Part shown: piece after piece, positions 1 to 8,321 of the stretch
Position numbering within the stretch: position 1 is the stretch's first letter
Layout: each line of letters opens with the position of its first letter
Notes under the pieces: model-generated
Database searches by the model: none
What the model saw: the letters and a program-made list of their open reading frames with translations, nothing else
What the model was told of the DNA's origin: nothing
Program-made: the position numbers and the translations under genes
Source: GCA-002708315 sp963676635
GTDB taxonomy: Bacteria > Bacteroidota > Bacteroidia > Bacteroidales > F082
Assembly (NCBI GenBank): GCA_963676635.1
Contig: OY781105.1
Location: 3,844,001-3,908,000, forward strand
Reading direction: 5' to 3'
Length of the DNA stretch: 64,000 bases

Positions 1-45
1 GTTCATGAAAATGCAAAAGCGTATTTTAATGATTTATTGACTTAA
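1..45 (+). CDS. C-terminal end of an unidentified protein (partial)
   Basis: Frame 1 is open from the window edge and ends in TAA at 43-45, giving the tail VHENAKAYFNDLLT. It is too short to assign. It does not resemble the part of GDP-fucose synthase that would be expected just before the fragment that follows, so I read it as the end of a separate upstream gene. A hairpin follows within 6 bases, which fits a gene end. Confidence 0.3.
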   Translation, partial: VHENAKAYFNDLLT

Positions 46-50
46 TATCA

Positions 51-75
51 ATTGCCAATTATAGAAATTGGCAAT
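51..75 (+). terminator. 10-bp perfect stem-loop after the partial upstream ORF
   Basis: ATTGCCAATT (51-60) and AATTGGCAAT (66-75) are perfect reverse complements around a 5-base loop. A short T run (GAAATTTTC) follows. It could terminate the upstream gene, but the stem is AT-rich and the U-tract is weak, and it overlaps what looks like the start of the fucose synthase remnant. Confidence 0.35.
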
Positions 76-274
76 GAAATTTTCATAAGCACTTGCAGAA
101 CTATTAAAAGAAACAGTAGGCTTCAAAGGCGAACTCGTACTCAATACATCAAAGCCCGATGGTACATTACGCAAGCTCACCGATCCTTCAAAACTCCACT
201 CATTAGGCTGGCATAATAAGATTGATATTGAAGATGGAGTAAAAAAGATGTATAACTGGTATGTTAATAATTAA
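61..274 (+). pseudogene. fcl: GDP-L-fucose synthase (fcl) 3' remnant, frameshifted
   Basis: The frame 89-274 encodes ALAELLKETVGFKGEL followed by LNTSKPDGTLRKLTD and a tail KMYNWYVNN, which is the C-terminal substrate-binding end of the SDR enzyme that makes GDP-L-fucose from GDP-4-keto-6-deoxymannose. An in-frame TAA at 86-88 closes the upstream side. The bases 61-90 in another frame read IEIGNEIFIS, matching the IGTGKEVSI stretch that normally precedes ALAEL. A frameshift at about base 87-89 therefore separates the two parts. Only about 70 of roughly 310 codons are present and the N-terminal NAD-binding domain is missing. Family assignment is confident; that it is non-functional follows from the sequence shown. 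Confidence 0.7.
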
Positions 275-318
275 GGTTACTTTAATTTATAATTGGTTTA
301 TTATTAATCTATTACAAA

Positions 319-1467
319 ATGGCACAACCTCCTAAAATCTGGCTCTCCTCCCCCCACATGGGCACCGAAGAGCAAAAATACGTCACAGAAGCCTTTGATA
401 CCAACTGGGTAGCCCCTTTAGGGCCTCATGTTAATGGTTTTGAAGAAGACCTGCAGAATTATATAGGTGTTAAACATGCAGCTGCTTTAAGCGCAGGTAC
501 AGGTGCTTTACATCTGTCATTAATACTTCAGGATATCAAACCAGTGGATACTGTAATCTGCCAGAGTTTTACTTTTTCAGCTTCAGCTAATCCGATTGTC
601 TACCAAGGTGCTACTCCTGTCTTTGTCGACTCAGAAAGAGATACCTGGAATATGGATCCTGTTCTTCTGGAGCAATCAATAAAAGACCTCATTTCAAAAG
701 GTAAAAAGCCAAAGGCTATTATTATTGTTCATCTGTATGGTATGCCAGCCAAAATGAATGAGATTAACAGAATAGCATCAGAATATAATATTCCGGTAAT
801 AGAAGATGCTGCCGAAGCTCTTGGATCAAGTATTGATGAACAGAAATGTGGAAGCTTTGGTAAGTTTGGTATTCTTTCTTTTAATGGTAATAAGATAATT
901 ACAACCAGCGGGGGAGGTGCTTTGCTTTCCAACGATGAAGCTCTAATACAAAAAGCTCGTTTTCTGGCAACACAGGCTCGTGATCCCGCTCCTCACTATC
1001 AGCATAGTCATATTGGTTACAACTATCGTATGAGTAACATACTGGCTGGTATAGGCAGAGGCCAGATGAAGGTACTCGATAGTCGTGTACACCAACGCAG
1101 AGAGAACTTTGTAAGATACAAAGAGTATTTTAAATCCATTGAGTCAAAAGGCTACAAAGTAGAATTACAGCCCGAACCAGAAGGATACTTCTCAAACAGA
1201 TGGTTAACATCAATAACCATCGATCCGCAATACAACAAAGGAATAACAAGAGAAACAATCCGCCTCGAGTTAGAAAAATACAACATCGAATCGCGTCCCC
1301 TTTGGAAACCCATGCACCTCCAGCCTGTCTTCAAAAACGCCCCGGCATACATAAACGGAACCTCCGAGTGGCTCTTCGATAATGGCCTTTGTTTACCATC
1401 TGGCTCTAATTTAACAGATGAGGATTTCGAGAGGATATTTGGGGTGCTGGAGGGGGTGTTTGTTTGA
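319..1467 (+). CDS. pglE: PglE-like nucleotide-sugar aminotransferase (DegT/DnrJ/EryC1 family)
   Basis: A 382-residue PLP-dependent sugar aminotransferase of full family length. The motif run SPHMG (11-15), SAGTGALHL (58-66), VIEDAAEALGS (160-170) and SFNGNKIITTSGGG (187-200) matches Campylobacter PglE closely. PglE transfers an amino group from glutamate to the C4 ketone of UDP-4-keto-GlcNAc. Lys192 in NGNK is the expected Schiff-base lysine. The C-terminal blocks ESRPLWKPMH and LCLPSGSNL are also conserved. It lies 44 bases after the fcl remnant. The PglF-like dehydratase at 6002 would supply its substrate, although 4.5 kb of repeats and accessory genes separate them. The product would be a 4-amino sugar on the way to bacillosamine or a related residue in O-antigen, capsule or glycoprotein glycan. 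The exact nucleotide sugar is inferred. Confidence 0.88.
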   Translation: MAQPPKIWLSSPHMGTEEQKYVTEAFDTNWVAPLGPHVNGFEEDLQNYIGVKHAAALSAGTGALHLSLILQDIKPVDTVICQSFTFSASANPIVYQGATPVFVDSERDTWNMDPVLLEQSIKDLISKGKKPKAIIIVHLYGMPAKMNEINRIASEYNIPVIEDAAEALGSSIDEQKCGSFGKFGILSFNGNKIITTSGGGALLSNDEALIQKARFLATQARDPAPHYQHSHIGYNYRMSNILAGIGRGQMKVLDSRVHQRRENFVRYKEYFKSIESKGYKVELQPEPEGYFSNRWLTSITIDPQYNKGITRETIRLELEKYNIESRPLWKPMHLQPVFKNAPAYINGTSEWLFDNGLCLPSGSNLTDEDFERIFGVLEGVFV

Positions 1468-2104
1468 AAGTTGGAAGAGTCTGAAGAGTCTGAAGAGTCT
1501 GAAAAGTCAAAAAAGTCAGAAAAGTCTGAAAAGTCTGAAAAGTCAGAAAAGTCAGAAAAGTCAAAAAGTCAAAAAGTCAAAAAGTCTGAAAAGTCAGAAA
1601 AGTCAGAAAAGTTTGAAGAGTCAAAAAGTCTGAAAAGTTGAGAAAGTCTGAAAAGTCTGAAGAGTCAAAAAGTCGTATAGCCAGGGTTGGTACGACTCTT
1701 CGACCCTTTTGACCTTTCCGACTCTTTCGACCTTTCCGACCCTTCCGACCCTTCGACCGTTAAATAAGTCTGAAAAGTCTGAAGAGTCTGAAGAGTCAAA
1801 AAGTCGAATAGCCAGGGTTGGTACGACTCTTCGACCCTTTTGACCTTTCCGACTCTTCGACCCTTCCGACCCTTCCGACTCTTCGACCTTTCCGACCCTT
1901 CCGACCCTTCGACCGTTAAATAAGTCTGAAAAGTCTGAAGAGTCTGAAGAGTCAAAAAGTCGAATAGCCAGGGTTGGTACGACTCTTTGACCTTTCCGAC
2001 TCTTCGACCCTTTTGACCTTTCCGACTCTTCGACCCTTTTGACCCTTCCGACTCTTCGACCCTTTTGACCTTTCCGACCCTTCCGACCCTTTGCCTATCC
2101 TCCC
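1468..2104 (+). repeat. 9-bp-period hairpin modules, block 1 (3 cores)
   Basis: The array starts at the stop codon of pglE. Each module has a purine-rich arm of GTCTGAAAA/GTCTGAAGA units, a conserved core of the form AGCCAGGGTTGGTACGACTC (cores near 1674, 1804 and 1961), and a pyrimidine-rich arm of CGACCCTTC-type units with the same 9-base period. The pyrimidine arm is an imperfect reverse complement of the purine arm, so a transcript could fold into a long hairpin with the core at its tip. Modules are joined by CGACCGTTAAATAAGTC. Low-complexity reading frames (KSLKSLKSQ, SEKSEESEE) run through it but are by-products of the repeat. Confidence 0.85.
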
Positions 2105-2458
2105 ATGCCCAAAATTGAAAAATTCGAAGACCTATTAATCTGGCAAGAAGCCAGGTCTCTATCCCAAGATATCTATAAATCTTTTGAATCAATAAGAGAC
2201 TTTGGTTTTAAAGATCAGATACAACGTGCTGCTGTCTCTGTCATGAATAACATCGCCGAAGGTTTTGAGCGTCAATCCGATATCGAATTCAAAAGATTTT
2301 TGTATATAGCAAAAGCCTCAGCGGGTGAAGTCAGAAGTATGCTATACCTTGCCTATGACTTAAATTATATCAACAAAGTTAATTTTAATAACCTAATTGA
2401 TAAATCACGAAAACTTTCAGGAAGTATCGGGAATTTTATAAAATATTTGAAGAGATAG
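2105..2458 (+). CDS. Four-helix bundle protein (S23/IVP family)
   Basis: A 117-residue, highly helical protein. It carries the family signature: LIWQEARSLSQDIY near the start, FKDQIQRAAVSVMNNIAEGF in the middle, and FLYIAKASAGEVRSML after it. These proteins occur within 23S rRNA intervening sequences, as Avd accessory proteins of diversity-generating retroelements, and most often as solitary genes. No reverse transcriptase, rRNA or variable repeat is seen here, so the cellular role is unknown. The gene is sandwiched between two blocks of the hairpin-module repeat and keeps the same strand. The start ATG is the first in the frame after the repeat. A second, diverged member lies at 30222. Confidence 0.85.
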   Translation: MPKIEKFEDLLIWQEARSLSQDIYKSFESIRDFGFKDQIQRAAVSVMNNIAEGFERQSDIEFKRFLYIAKASAGEVRSMLYLAYDLNYINKVNFNNLIDKSRKLSGSIGNFIKYLKR

Positions 2459-3359
2459 GAGAGTTTGAAGGGGCTGAAGAGTCAAAAAGTCTGAAGAGTC
2501 TGAAAAGTCTGAAAAGTCTGAAAAGTCTGAAAAGTCTGAAGAGTCTGAAAAGTCAAAAAGTCTGAAAAGTCAGAAGAGTCGGAAAAGTCTGAAAAGTCTG
2601 AAAAGTCTGAAGAGTCTGAAAAGTCTGAAGAGTCAAAAAGTCTGAAGAGTCTGAAAAGTCTGAAAAGTCTGAAAAGTCTGAAGAGTCTGAAAAGTCTGAA
2701 GAGTCTGAAGAGTCTGAAAAGTCTGAAGAGTCTGAAAAGTCAAAAAGTCGAGCAGCCAGGGTTGGTACGACTCTTCGACCCTTTTGACCCTTCGACCTTT
2801 CCGACCCTTCAGACCCTTCGACCGTTAAATAAGTCAGAAAAGTCAGAAAAGTCTGAAAAGTCAAAAAGTCTGAAGAGTCAAAAAGTCTGAAGAGTCAGAA
2901 GAGTCTGAAAAGTCAGAAGAGTCAAAAAGTCGAGCAGCCAGGGTTGGTACGACTCTTCGACCTTTTTGACCCTTCCGACTCTTCGACTTCAAAAAAAGTC
3001 TGAAAAGTCTGAAAAGTCAAAAGAGTCAAAAAGTAGAGCAGCCAGTATTGGTACGACTCTTCGACCCTTTTGACCCTTCCGACCCTTCGACCGTTAAATA
3101 AGTCAGAAAAGTCAGAAAAGTCAGAAAAGTCAGAAAAGTCTGAAGAGTCAGAAAAGTCAGAAGAGTCTGAAAAGTCTGAAAAGTCAAAAGAGTCAATAAG
3201 TCGAATAGCCAGGGTTGGTACGACTCTTCGACCCTTTTGACCTTTCCGACTCTTCAGACCCTTCGACCGTTAAATAAGTCTGAAAAGTCAGAAGAGTCAA
3301 AAAGTCGAGCAGCCAGGGTTGGTACGACCCTTCGACCTTTCCGACCCTTCCGACTTTAT
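2459..3359 (+). repeat. 9-bp-period hairpin modules, block 2 (5 cores)
   Basis: The same module family as block 1, beginning directly after the four-helix-bundle stop codon and running to the promoter of the next gene. Cores lie near 2749, 2931, 3033, 3201 and 3305; one (3033) reads CAGTATTGG instead of CAGGGTTGG. The arm lengths differ widely between modules, as expected of slippage. All modules in the window have the same orientation, with the purine arm first on the plus strand, matching the transcription direction of all neighbouring genes. Confidence 0.85.
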
Positions 3360-3383
3360 TACAATTTTTTTATTGTAGATTTG
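3360..3383 (+). promoter_or_regulatory. Promoter -7 box with overlapping inverted repeat before the toxin-antitoxin pair
   Basis: TAGATTTG at 3376-3383 fits the Bacteroidota -7 consensus TAnnTTTG. It lies only 4 bases before the ATG at 3388, so the transcript is probably leaderless or nearly so. An inverted repeat TACAAT-N6-ATTGTA (3360-3377) overlaps the box and is a plausible operator for autoregulation by the HTH protein encoded next. Operator function is inferred. Confidence 0.5.
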
Positions 3384-3387
3384 TAAA

Positions 3388-4521
3388 ATGAAAACGGAGG
3401 TAAATATAAATACAAATATGCTTACTTGGGCTATTTCCCGAGCAGGATATGATTTGCACGAATTTTCTATCAAATTACCAAAGATAGTTGATTGGATTGA
3501 AGGAACAAAAAAACCTACAATTAAGCAACTTGAGGCATTCTCTAAGAAAGTCCATCTTCCCTTTGGGTACCTTTTTTTACAAAAACCTCCGATTGAAGAA
3601 TTACCAATTCCGTATTTCCGAAGTATTGGAGATCGTGGGGGAAAAGTTAGTGTCAACGTATATGATACAATTCAACTTATGGTTCAGCGCCAAGATTGGT
3701 TGAGAGAATATTTAAAAGATAATGGATTTGATATATTGGGTTTCGTTGGTGCGTTTAATCAAATCAATGATGTTGAAAGTATTGTTCATGATATAAGAAA
3801 TGTATTAGGATTAAAAGAAAATTGGGCTTGTAGTTTTAGAACATGGGAAGAATCTTTAAAACATCTGGTTGAAATAATAGAGGATAAAGGAATTATAACC
3901 GTATTTAATGGAGTTGTAGAAAATAACACTAGTCGCCCGATTGATGTTGAAGAATGTAGAGGATTTGTTCTTGTTGATAAGTATGCGCCGTTAATGTTTG
4001 TAAATAACGCTGATTCCAAATCTGCTCAAATGTTCACAATTGTCCATGAATTGGCACATATTTGGACTGGACATAGTGCGGGATTTGATTTTAGAAAACT
4101 TCAGCCTGCAGATGATCCTATTGAAAAAATTTGTGACCAGGTAGCTGCTGAATTTTTAGTTCCCAAGAGTGCACTTAACGATATATGGCAAGGATTTTCT
4201 GAATTAAGTAAATATTCCAGACATTTTAAAGTAAGTAAAATTGTAATTGCTCGTAGAGCTTTAGATTTAGGGAAAATTACAAAAGCGGAATTCTTGAATT
4301 TTTATGAGGAATATAGGAATGAAGAATATAGCAAGAAAAAATCTAAAGGTTCTGGTGGGGATTTTTATGCTACTGCAAAGAAAAGAGTAAGTTTAACTTT
4401 TGCACATCATGTAGACCGTGCAGTAAAGTCTGGCGACCTTCTTTACAGGGATGCTTATAAACTTACAAGCATGAAAGGGGATACATTTGACAATTTTTTC
4501 AAAAATCACTTGAATAAATAA
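3388..4521 (+). CDS. XRE-HTH / ImmA-IrrE family metallopeptidase (antitoxin-like)
   Basis: A 377-residue protein of the COG2856 type. Residues about 8-65 form an XRE-like HTH (AISRAGYDL, WIEGTKKPTIKQLEAFSKK, LPFGYLFL). Residues about 145-300 form the ImmA/IrrE peptidase domain with the zinc motif HELAH at 220-224 and a likely third ligand in CDQVAAEFLVP (Glu255). Known relatives are regulatory proteases that cleave or inactivate repressors, and many sit directly before a toxin gene. Here the stop codon shares one base with the ATG of a DUF4411 gene, so the two are translationally coupled. The catalytic residues are intact, so proteolysis is possible. Codon use is AT-rich compared with the polysaccharide genes, suggesting transfer. 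Confidence 0.88.
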   Translation: MKTEVNINTNMLTWAISRAGYDLHEFSIKLPKIVDWIEGTKKPTIKQLEAFSKKVHLPFGYLFLQKPPIEELPIPYFRSIGDRGGKVSVNVYDTIQLMVQRQDWLREYLKDNGFDILGFVGAFNQINDVESIVHDIRNVLGLKENWACSFRTWEESLKHLVEIIEDKGIITVFNGVVENNTSRPIDVEECRGFVLVDKYAPLMFVNNADSKSAQMFTIVHELAHIWTGHSAGFDFRKLQPADDPIEKICDQVAAEFLVPKSALNDIWQGFSELSKYSRHFKVSKIVIARRALDLGKITKAEFLNFYEEYRNEEYSKKKSKGSGGDFYATAKKRVSLTFAHHVDRAVKSGDLLYRDAYKLTSMKGDTFDNFFKNHLNK

Positions 4522-5021
4522 TGCAAATGTATTTAGTGGATAGTAATTTTTTTATTCAAGCACATAGAGCTGTTTATCCTCTAGATATTGCAACTGGATT
4601 TTGGAATAAAGTCAGGATACTCGCTGACTCGGGTGCTATTTTTAGTATAGATAAAGTTAAAAATGAAATTTACAATAAAAATGACGCATTAGAAAACTGG
4701 TGTAAGAATAATTTACCTGATTGTTTTTTCAAAGATTCATCTGAAATAATCCAAGAATACTCGCAAATTATCAGATGGGCTAATTCACAGGCTAGCCATT
4801 ATCTTTCTAAAGCGTTAAGTGAATTTATGGCCGCAGATGAAGCAGACGCTTTTATTGTCGCTTATGCATTGTCGGATAAGGAAAATATAACAATTGTGAC
4901 ACAGGAGATAAGTCAACCTAATAGGAAAAATAAGATAAAGATACCTGAACCTTGTGCTGAATTTGATATTAGATATATCAATACCATTGAAATGTTTAGG
5001 CAAATAGGCGAAACATTTTAG
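4521..5021 (+). CDS. DUF4411 PIN-like protein, probable toxin
   Basis: A 166-residue protein typical in length for DUF4411, a PIN-fold nuclease-like family usually found beside an ImmA/IrrE or XRE partner. It begins MQMYLVDSNFFIQAHR, where Asp7 in DSN matches the first acidic residue of PIN domains. The helix EFMAADEADAFIVAYAL carries the expected further acidic residues, and IVTQE follows. The ATG overlaps the previous stop by one base (TAATG); Met3 at 4527 is an alternative start. It is probably an RNase toxin controlled by the upstream protein. The family link is confident; nuclease activity is inferred from fold and context. Confidence 0.85.
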   Translation: MQMYLVDSNFFIQAHRAVYPLDIATGFWNKVRILADSGAIFSIDKVKNEIYNKNDALENWCKNNLPDCFFKDSSEIIQEYSQIIRWANSQASHYLSKALSEFMAADEADAFIVAYALSDKENITIVTQEISQPNRKNKIKIPEPCAEFDIRYINTIEMFRQIGETF

Positions 5022-5940
5022 AAAATGGGATGGAACAAGTTTTGGAGAGTTAGAAAAGTCTGAAAAGTCTGAAAAGTCTGAAAAGTCTGAAAAGTCTGAA
5101 AAGTCTGAAGAGTCAAAAAGTCGAGCAGCCAGGGTTGGTACGACTCTTCGACCCTTCCGACCCTTCCGACCCTTCGACTGTTAAATAAGTCAGAAAAGTC
5201 TGAAAAGTCAGAAGAGTCGGAAAAGTCTGAAGAGTCTGAAGAGTCTGAAGAGTCTGAAAAGTCTGAAAAGTCAGAAGAGTCTGAAAAGTCTGAAGAGTCT
5301 GAAGAGTCTGAAAAGTCTGAAAAGTCTGAAAAGTCGGAAAAGTCTGAAAAGTCTGAAAAGTCGGAAAAGTCTGAAAAGTCTGAAAAGTCTGAAGAGTCTG
5401 AAAAGTTAAAGAGTCAAAAAGTAGAGCAGCCAGTGTTGGTACGACTCTTCGACCCTTCCGACCCTTCGACCCTTCCGACCCTTCGACTGTTAAATAAGTC
5501 AGAAAAGTCTGAAAAGTCTGAAAAGTCTGAAAAGTCTGAAGAGTCTGAAGAGTCTGAAAAGTCTGAAGAGTTTGAAAAGTCAGAAGAGTCTGAAGAGTCT
5601 GAAGAGTCTGAAAAGTCTGAAGAGTCTGAAAAGTCTGAAGAGTCTGAAGAGTCTGAAGAGTCTGAAGAGTCTGAAGAGTCTGAAGAGTCTGAAAAGTCTG
5701 AAGAGTCTGAAAAGTCAGAAGAGTCTGAAGAGTCTGAAGAGTCTGAAAAGTCTGAAGAGTCTGAAAAGTCTGAAGAGTCTGAAGAGTCTGAAGAGTCTAA
5801 AGAGTCTGAAAAGTCTGAAAAGTCTGAAGAGTCAAAAAGTCGAGCAGCCAGGGTTGGTACGACTCTTCGACCCTTCCGACCCTTCCGACCCTTCGACCTT
5901 TCCGACCTTTCCGACCCTTCGACCCTTTAACTTTTCCAAC
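5022..5940 (+). repeat. 9-bp-period hairpin modules, block 3 (3 cores, very long purine arms)
   Basis: Three further modules with cores near 5121, 5421 and 5840. The last purine arm (about 5490-5835) is a nearly pure run of some 38 GTCTGAA(A/G)(A/G) units, the longest in the window. The block ends just before the promoter of the 6002 gene. Frames such as 5433-5930 are repeat translations and not genes. Confidence 0.85.
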
Positions 5941-5971
5941 CCTTTAACCTTTTTCCGTAACAAAAAATCCC

Positions 5972-5979
5972 TATCTTCG
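5972..5979 (+). promoter_or_regulatory. Probable -7 box of the PglF-like gene
   Basis: TATCTTCG lies 22 bases before the ATG at 6002 and differs at one position from TAnnTTTG. No clear -33 TTTG is visible, because the upstream sequence is repeat. It is supported mainly by position. Confidence 0.4.
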
Positions 5980-6001
5980 TAAAAGCAAAAAACTAATTAT
6001 C

Positions 6002-7939
6002 ATGCTAAGGCGCATTTTTAACACATACTCAAGTCATTTTCTTTCCGCATGGATAGTACTTGTGTTTGACACAGCAACCGTTGCAGGAGCATTTATACTA
6101 GCATACCTGGTAAGATACAATTTTAACTACCTGGAAATAGATCCCTTTTCTATCCAAACACAGGTAAGCATAGTATCAGTTGTATACGCTGTAGCATTTA
6201 TGTTCACAAAATCCTTCTCAGGAATAATACGACATACAGGCCTTTCAGATGTATTTAGACTATTGCAAGCCGTTAGCCTGTCATTATTATTGCTGGTACT
6301 AACAACATCCATTCAAATATTCAACCATTGCCCACCAACCTATATTACCCCATATTCCATCCTGGTAATACATTTTCTCATCACCCTATTCTTACTCGTA
6401 GGTAGCAGAGTTATTGTAAAGCTAATGTTTGTACAGATAACACGAAAGTTTGCCAAAGAACGAATACCAGTACTAATATATGGTGCCGGTGCCGCCGGGA
6501 TGCTTACCAAAAATGCACTTGTTAAAGATACTACTTATCGGTATGATGTAATAGCCTATATTGATGATAACCCCTCAAAGATAAATAAACGCCTCGAAGG
6601 TATCCCCGTAATTAATCAGTACCGGGCACTAAGAGCTAGCTATATAAAACGTTATAATATAAAACAACTTGTTCTTGCTATACAAGACCTACATCCGGAG
6701 AAAAAGAAAAAGATAATAGAAGCCGGACTTGATTTACATATGGAAGTAAAGGTAGTACCTGCCTTTAACACATGGGTAAAAGGACAACTAAGCACACAGC
6801 AGTTAAGAAGAGTAAAGATAGAAGAGCTATTGGAAAGAGATACCATTAAGCTCGACAGTAAGAATATAATCAGAGAGCTACAAAATAAAGTAGTTATGGT
6901 TACCGGTGCTGCCGGATCCATAGGTTCTGAAATAGTACGACAGGTACTCAATTATTCTCCCGCAAGGGTTATAATCCTCGATCAGGCAGAATCACCCATA
7001 TATGACCTGCAGTTTGAGATTAGAAATACAGAAAAGTTTATACCACTCCTTAATCGCATTGAATTTGTTGTAGCCAGTGTAAAAGACAACTTCAGGATGA
7101 ATAAAGTATTTAAGCTTTATAAACCAGATGTTATTTATCATGCTGCCGCATATAAGCATGTGCCCTTAATGGAAGAGAACCCATACGAAGCACTGTTGGT
7201 GAATATTTTTGGAACCAAATGTATATCAGACCTGGCCATTAAATACAATGCTGAGAAGTTTGTAATGGTAAGCACCGACAAGGCTGTAAATCCTACCAAT
7301 ATAATGGGCGCTTCGAAGCGTATTGCCGAAATGTATATACAGAGTCTTATAGAATGCAAAAAGGGCAACGGATCAATTAAAACAAAGTTTATCACCACCC
7401 GCTTTGGAAATGTACTAGGCTCCAATGGTTCTGTTGTGCCACTGTTTAGAAAGCAAATAGAAGCCGGAGGACCTATTACTGTTACACATAAAGATATAAC
7501 ACGCTACTTTATGACAATACCAGAAGCCTGTAACCTTGTGCTTGAAGCAGGAGCCATGGGTGATGGTGCTGATATTTTTGTGTTTGACATGGGGGAGCCT
7601 GTTAAGATATACGAAATGGCTAAGAAGATGATAAGGTTATTCGGTTTCCCCGATGGTGAGATAGAAATAAAAGAAACAGGCTTACGTCCGGGTGAGAAGC
7701 TATTTGAAGAGCTGTTAAACAACAAAGAGAACACCCTACCCACTCACCACCCCAAAATTATGAGAGCCAAGGTAAACACCCACACACACCAGCAAATATG
7801 CGACTATCTTGATCAACTAAGCGCCCTTGTTGTAGAAGCAGACGACTATGCCCTCGTAAGCAAAATGAAAGAGATAGTACCGGAGTTTATTAGTAATAAC
7901 TCGGTTTATGAGACGCTGGATAAGAAGGTGTTGAATTGA
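6002..7939 (+). CDS. pglF: PglF/CapD-like UDP-GlcNAc 4,6-dehydratase, membrane-anchored
   Basis: A 645-residue member of the large FlaA1/WbpM/PglF family. The N-terminal ~145 residues hold four hydrophobic segments. A CoA-binding-like Rossmann domain follows with GAGAAG at 161-166, and then the SDR catalytic domain with TGAAGSIG at 301-308. The catalytic stretch STDKAVNPTNIMGASK (424-439) has Met435 where classical SDRs have the Tyr of YxxxK, which is characteristic of this family, with Lys439 kept. Thr425-Asp426-Lys427 align with the PglF catalytic residues. The enzyme makes UDP-4-keto-6-deoxy-GlcNAc at the inner membrane, the substrate of the PglE-like enzyme at 319. It stands alone after the repeats with its own promoter. 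Confidence 0.9.
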   Translation: MLRRIFNTYSSHFLSAWIVLVFDTATVAGAFILAYLVRYNFNYLEIDPFSIQTQVSIVSVVYAVAFMFTKSFSGIIRHTGLSDVFRLLQAVSLSLLLLVLTTSIQIFNHCPPTYITPYSILVIHFLITLFLLVGSRVIVKLMFVQITRKFAKERIPVLIYGAGAAGMLTKNALVKDTTYRYDVIAYIDDNPSKINKRLEGIPVINQYRALRASYIKRYNIKQLVLAIQDLHPEKKKKIIEAGLDLHMEVKVVPAFNTWVKGQLSTQQLRRVKIEELLERDTIKLDSKNIIRELQNKVVMVTGAAGSIGSEIVRQVLNYSPARVIILDQAESPIYDLQFEIRNTEKFIPLLNRIEFVVASVKDNFRMNKVFKLYKPDVIYHAAAYKHVPLMEENPYEALLVNIFGTKCISDLAIKYNAEKFVMVSTDKAVNPTNIMGASKRIAEMYIQSLIECKKGNGSIKTKFITTRFGNVLGSNGSVVPLFRKQIEAGGPITVTHKDITRYFMTIPEACNLVLEAGAMGDGADIFVFDMGEPVKIYEMAKKMIRLFGFPDGEIEIKETGLRPGEKLFEELLNNKENTLPTHHPKIMRAKVNTHTHQQICDYLDQLSALVVEADDYALVSKMKEIVPEFISNNSVYETLDKKVLN

Positions 7940-8321
7940 TGTTTTGAGACTGGGAGATTGTGGGGGATGTGACTTTGTGAAAATGCGACTAGATGATATT
8001 TCACTCACACTGTCATCTCGATGAATCTTGCGTAGGAGAGACCTCCTGAAAAATGTTGAGCGCACCAAACTATTACAACTAACGTATATAACCTACGAAC
8101 AAACGATGCTTGAAGACCATCGAACGTTATTATGCTTACTGCAAAAAAAAAATTATATCAAGTTCAATTAGGTACAAGGGTGCAGTTGCGACAAAGATTT
8201 CAGGGTGTCATTTAGCTAACAATAATTTGTGCATATCTTTGTGATTTCATTTACATGGTATTAAGATTAACACTACCTTTATAAGAAATTTAACTAAGAA
8301 CTTATTGTAATATGCTGTAAC
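7940..8321. other. Intergenic region, scattered repeat fragments
   Basis: No gene is visible. Bases 7960-7985 carry a diverged copy of the dispersed GCAAAGTCGCATTTTCGC family on the opposite strand. Bases 8010-8050 (GTCATCTCGATGAATC...) resemble the common bacteroidetal GTCAT(C/T)C-type repeat. The right half is AT-rich and holds the promoter of the next gene. Confidence 0.5.
8234..8241 (+). promoter_or_regulatory. -7 box TATCTTTG for the 8322 gene
   Basis: TATCTTTG is a perfect TAnnTTTG match and lies 80 bases before the ATG at 8322, giving a leader of about 75 nt. A -33 TTTG at normal spacing is not obvious. Confidence 0.5.

Noticed and set aside
2105..2458. Accessory protein of a diversity-generating retroelement
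   Set aside because: The four-helix bundle fits Avd-like proteins, but no reverse transcriptase, template repeat or variable repeat is in the window; the same applies to the gene at 30222.
1468..3359. Possible CRISPR array
   Set aside because: The repeated cores are separated by degenerate 9-bp repeats and not by unique spacers, the distances vary widely, and no cas gene is in the window.
1468..5940. Long low-complexity reading frames such as KSLKSLK and SEESEES proteins
   Set aside because: They arise in several frames because 9 is a multiple of 3. They have no start context of their own and follow the repeat boundaries exactly.
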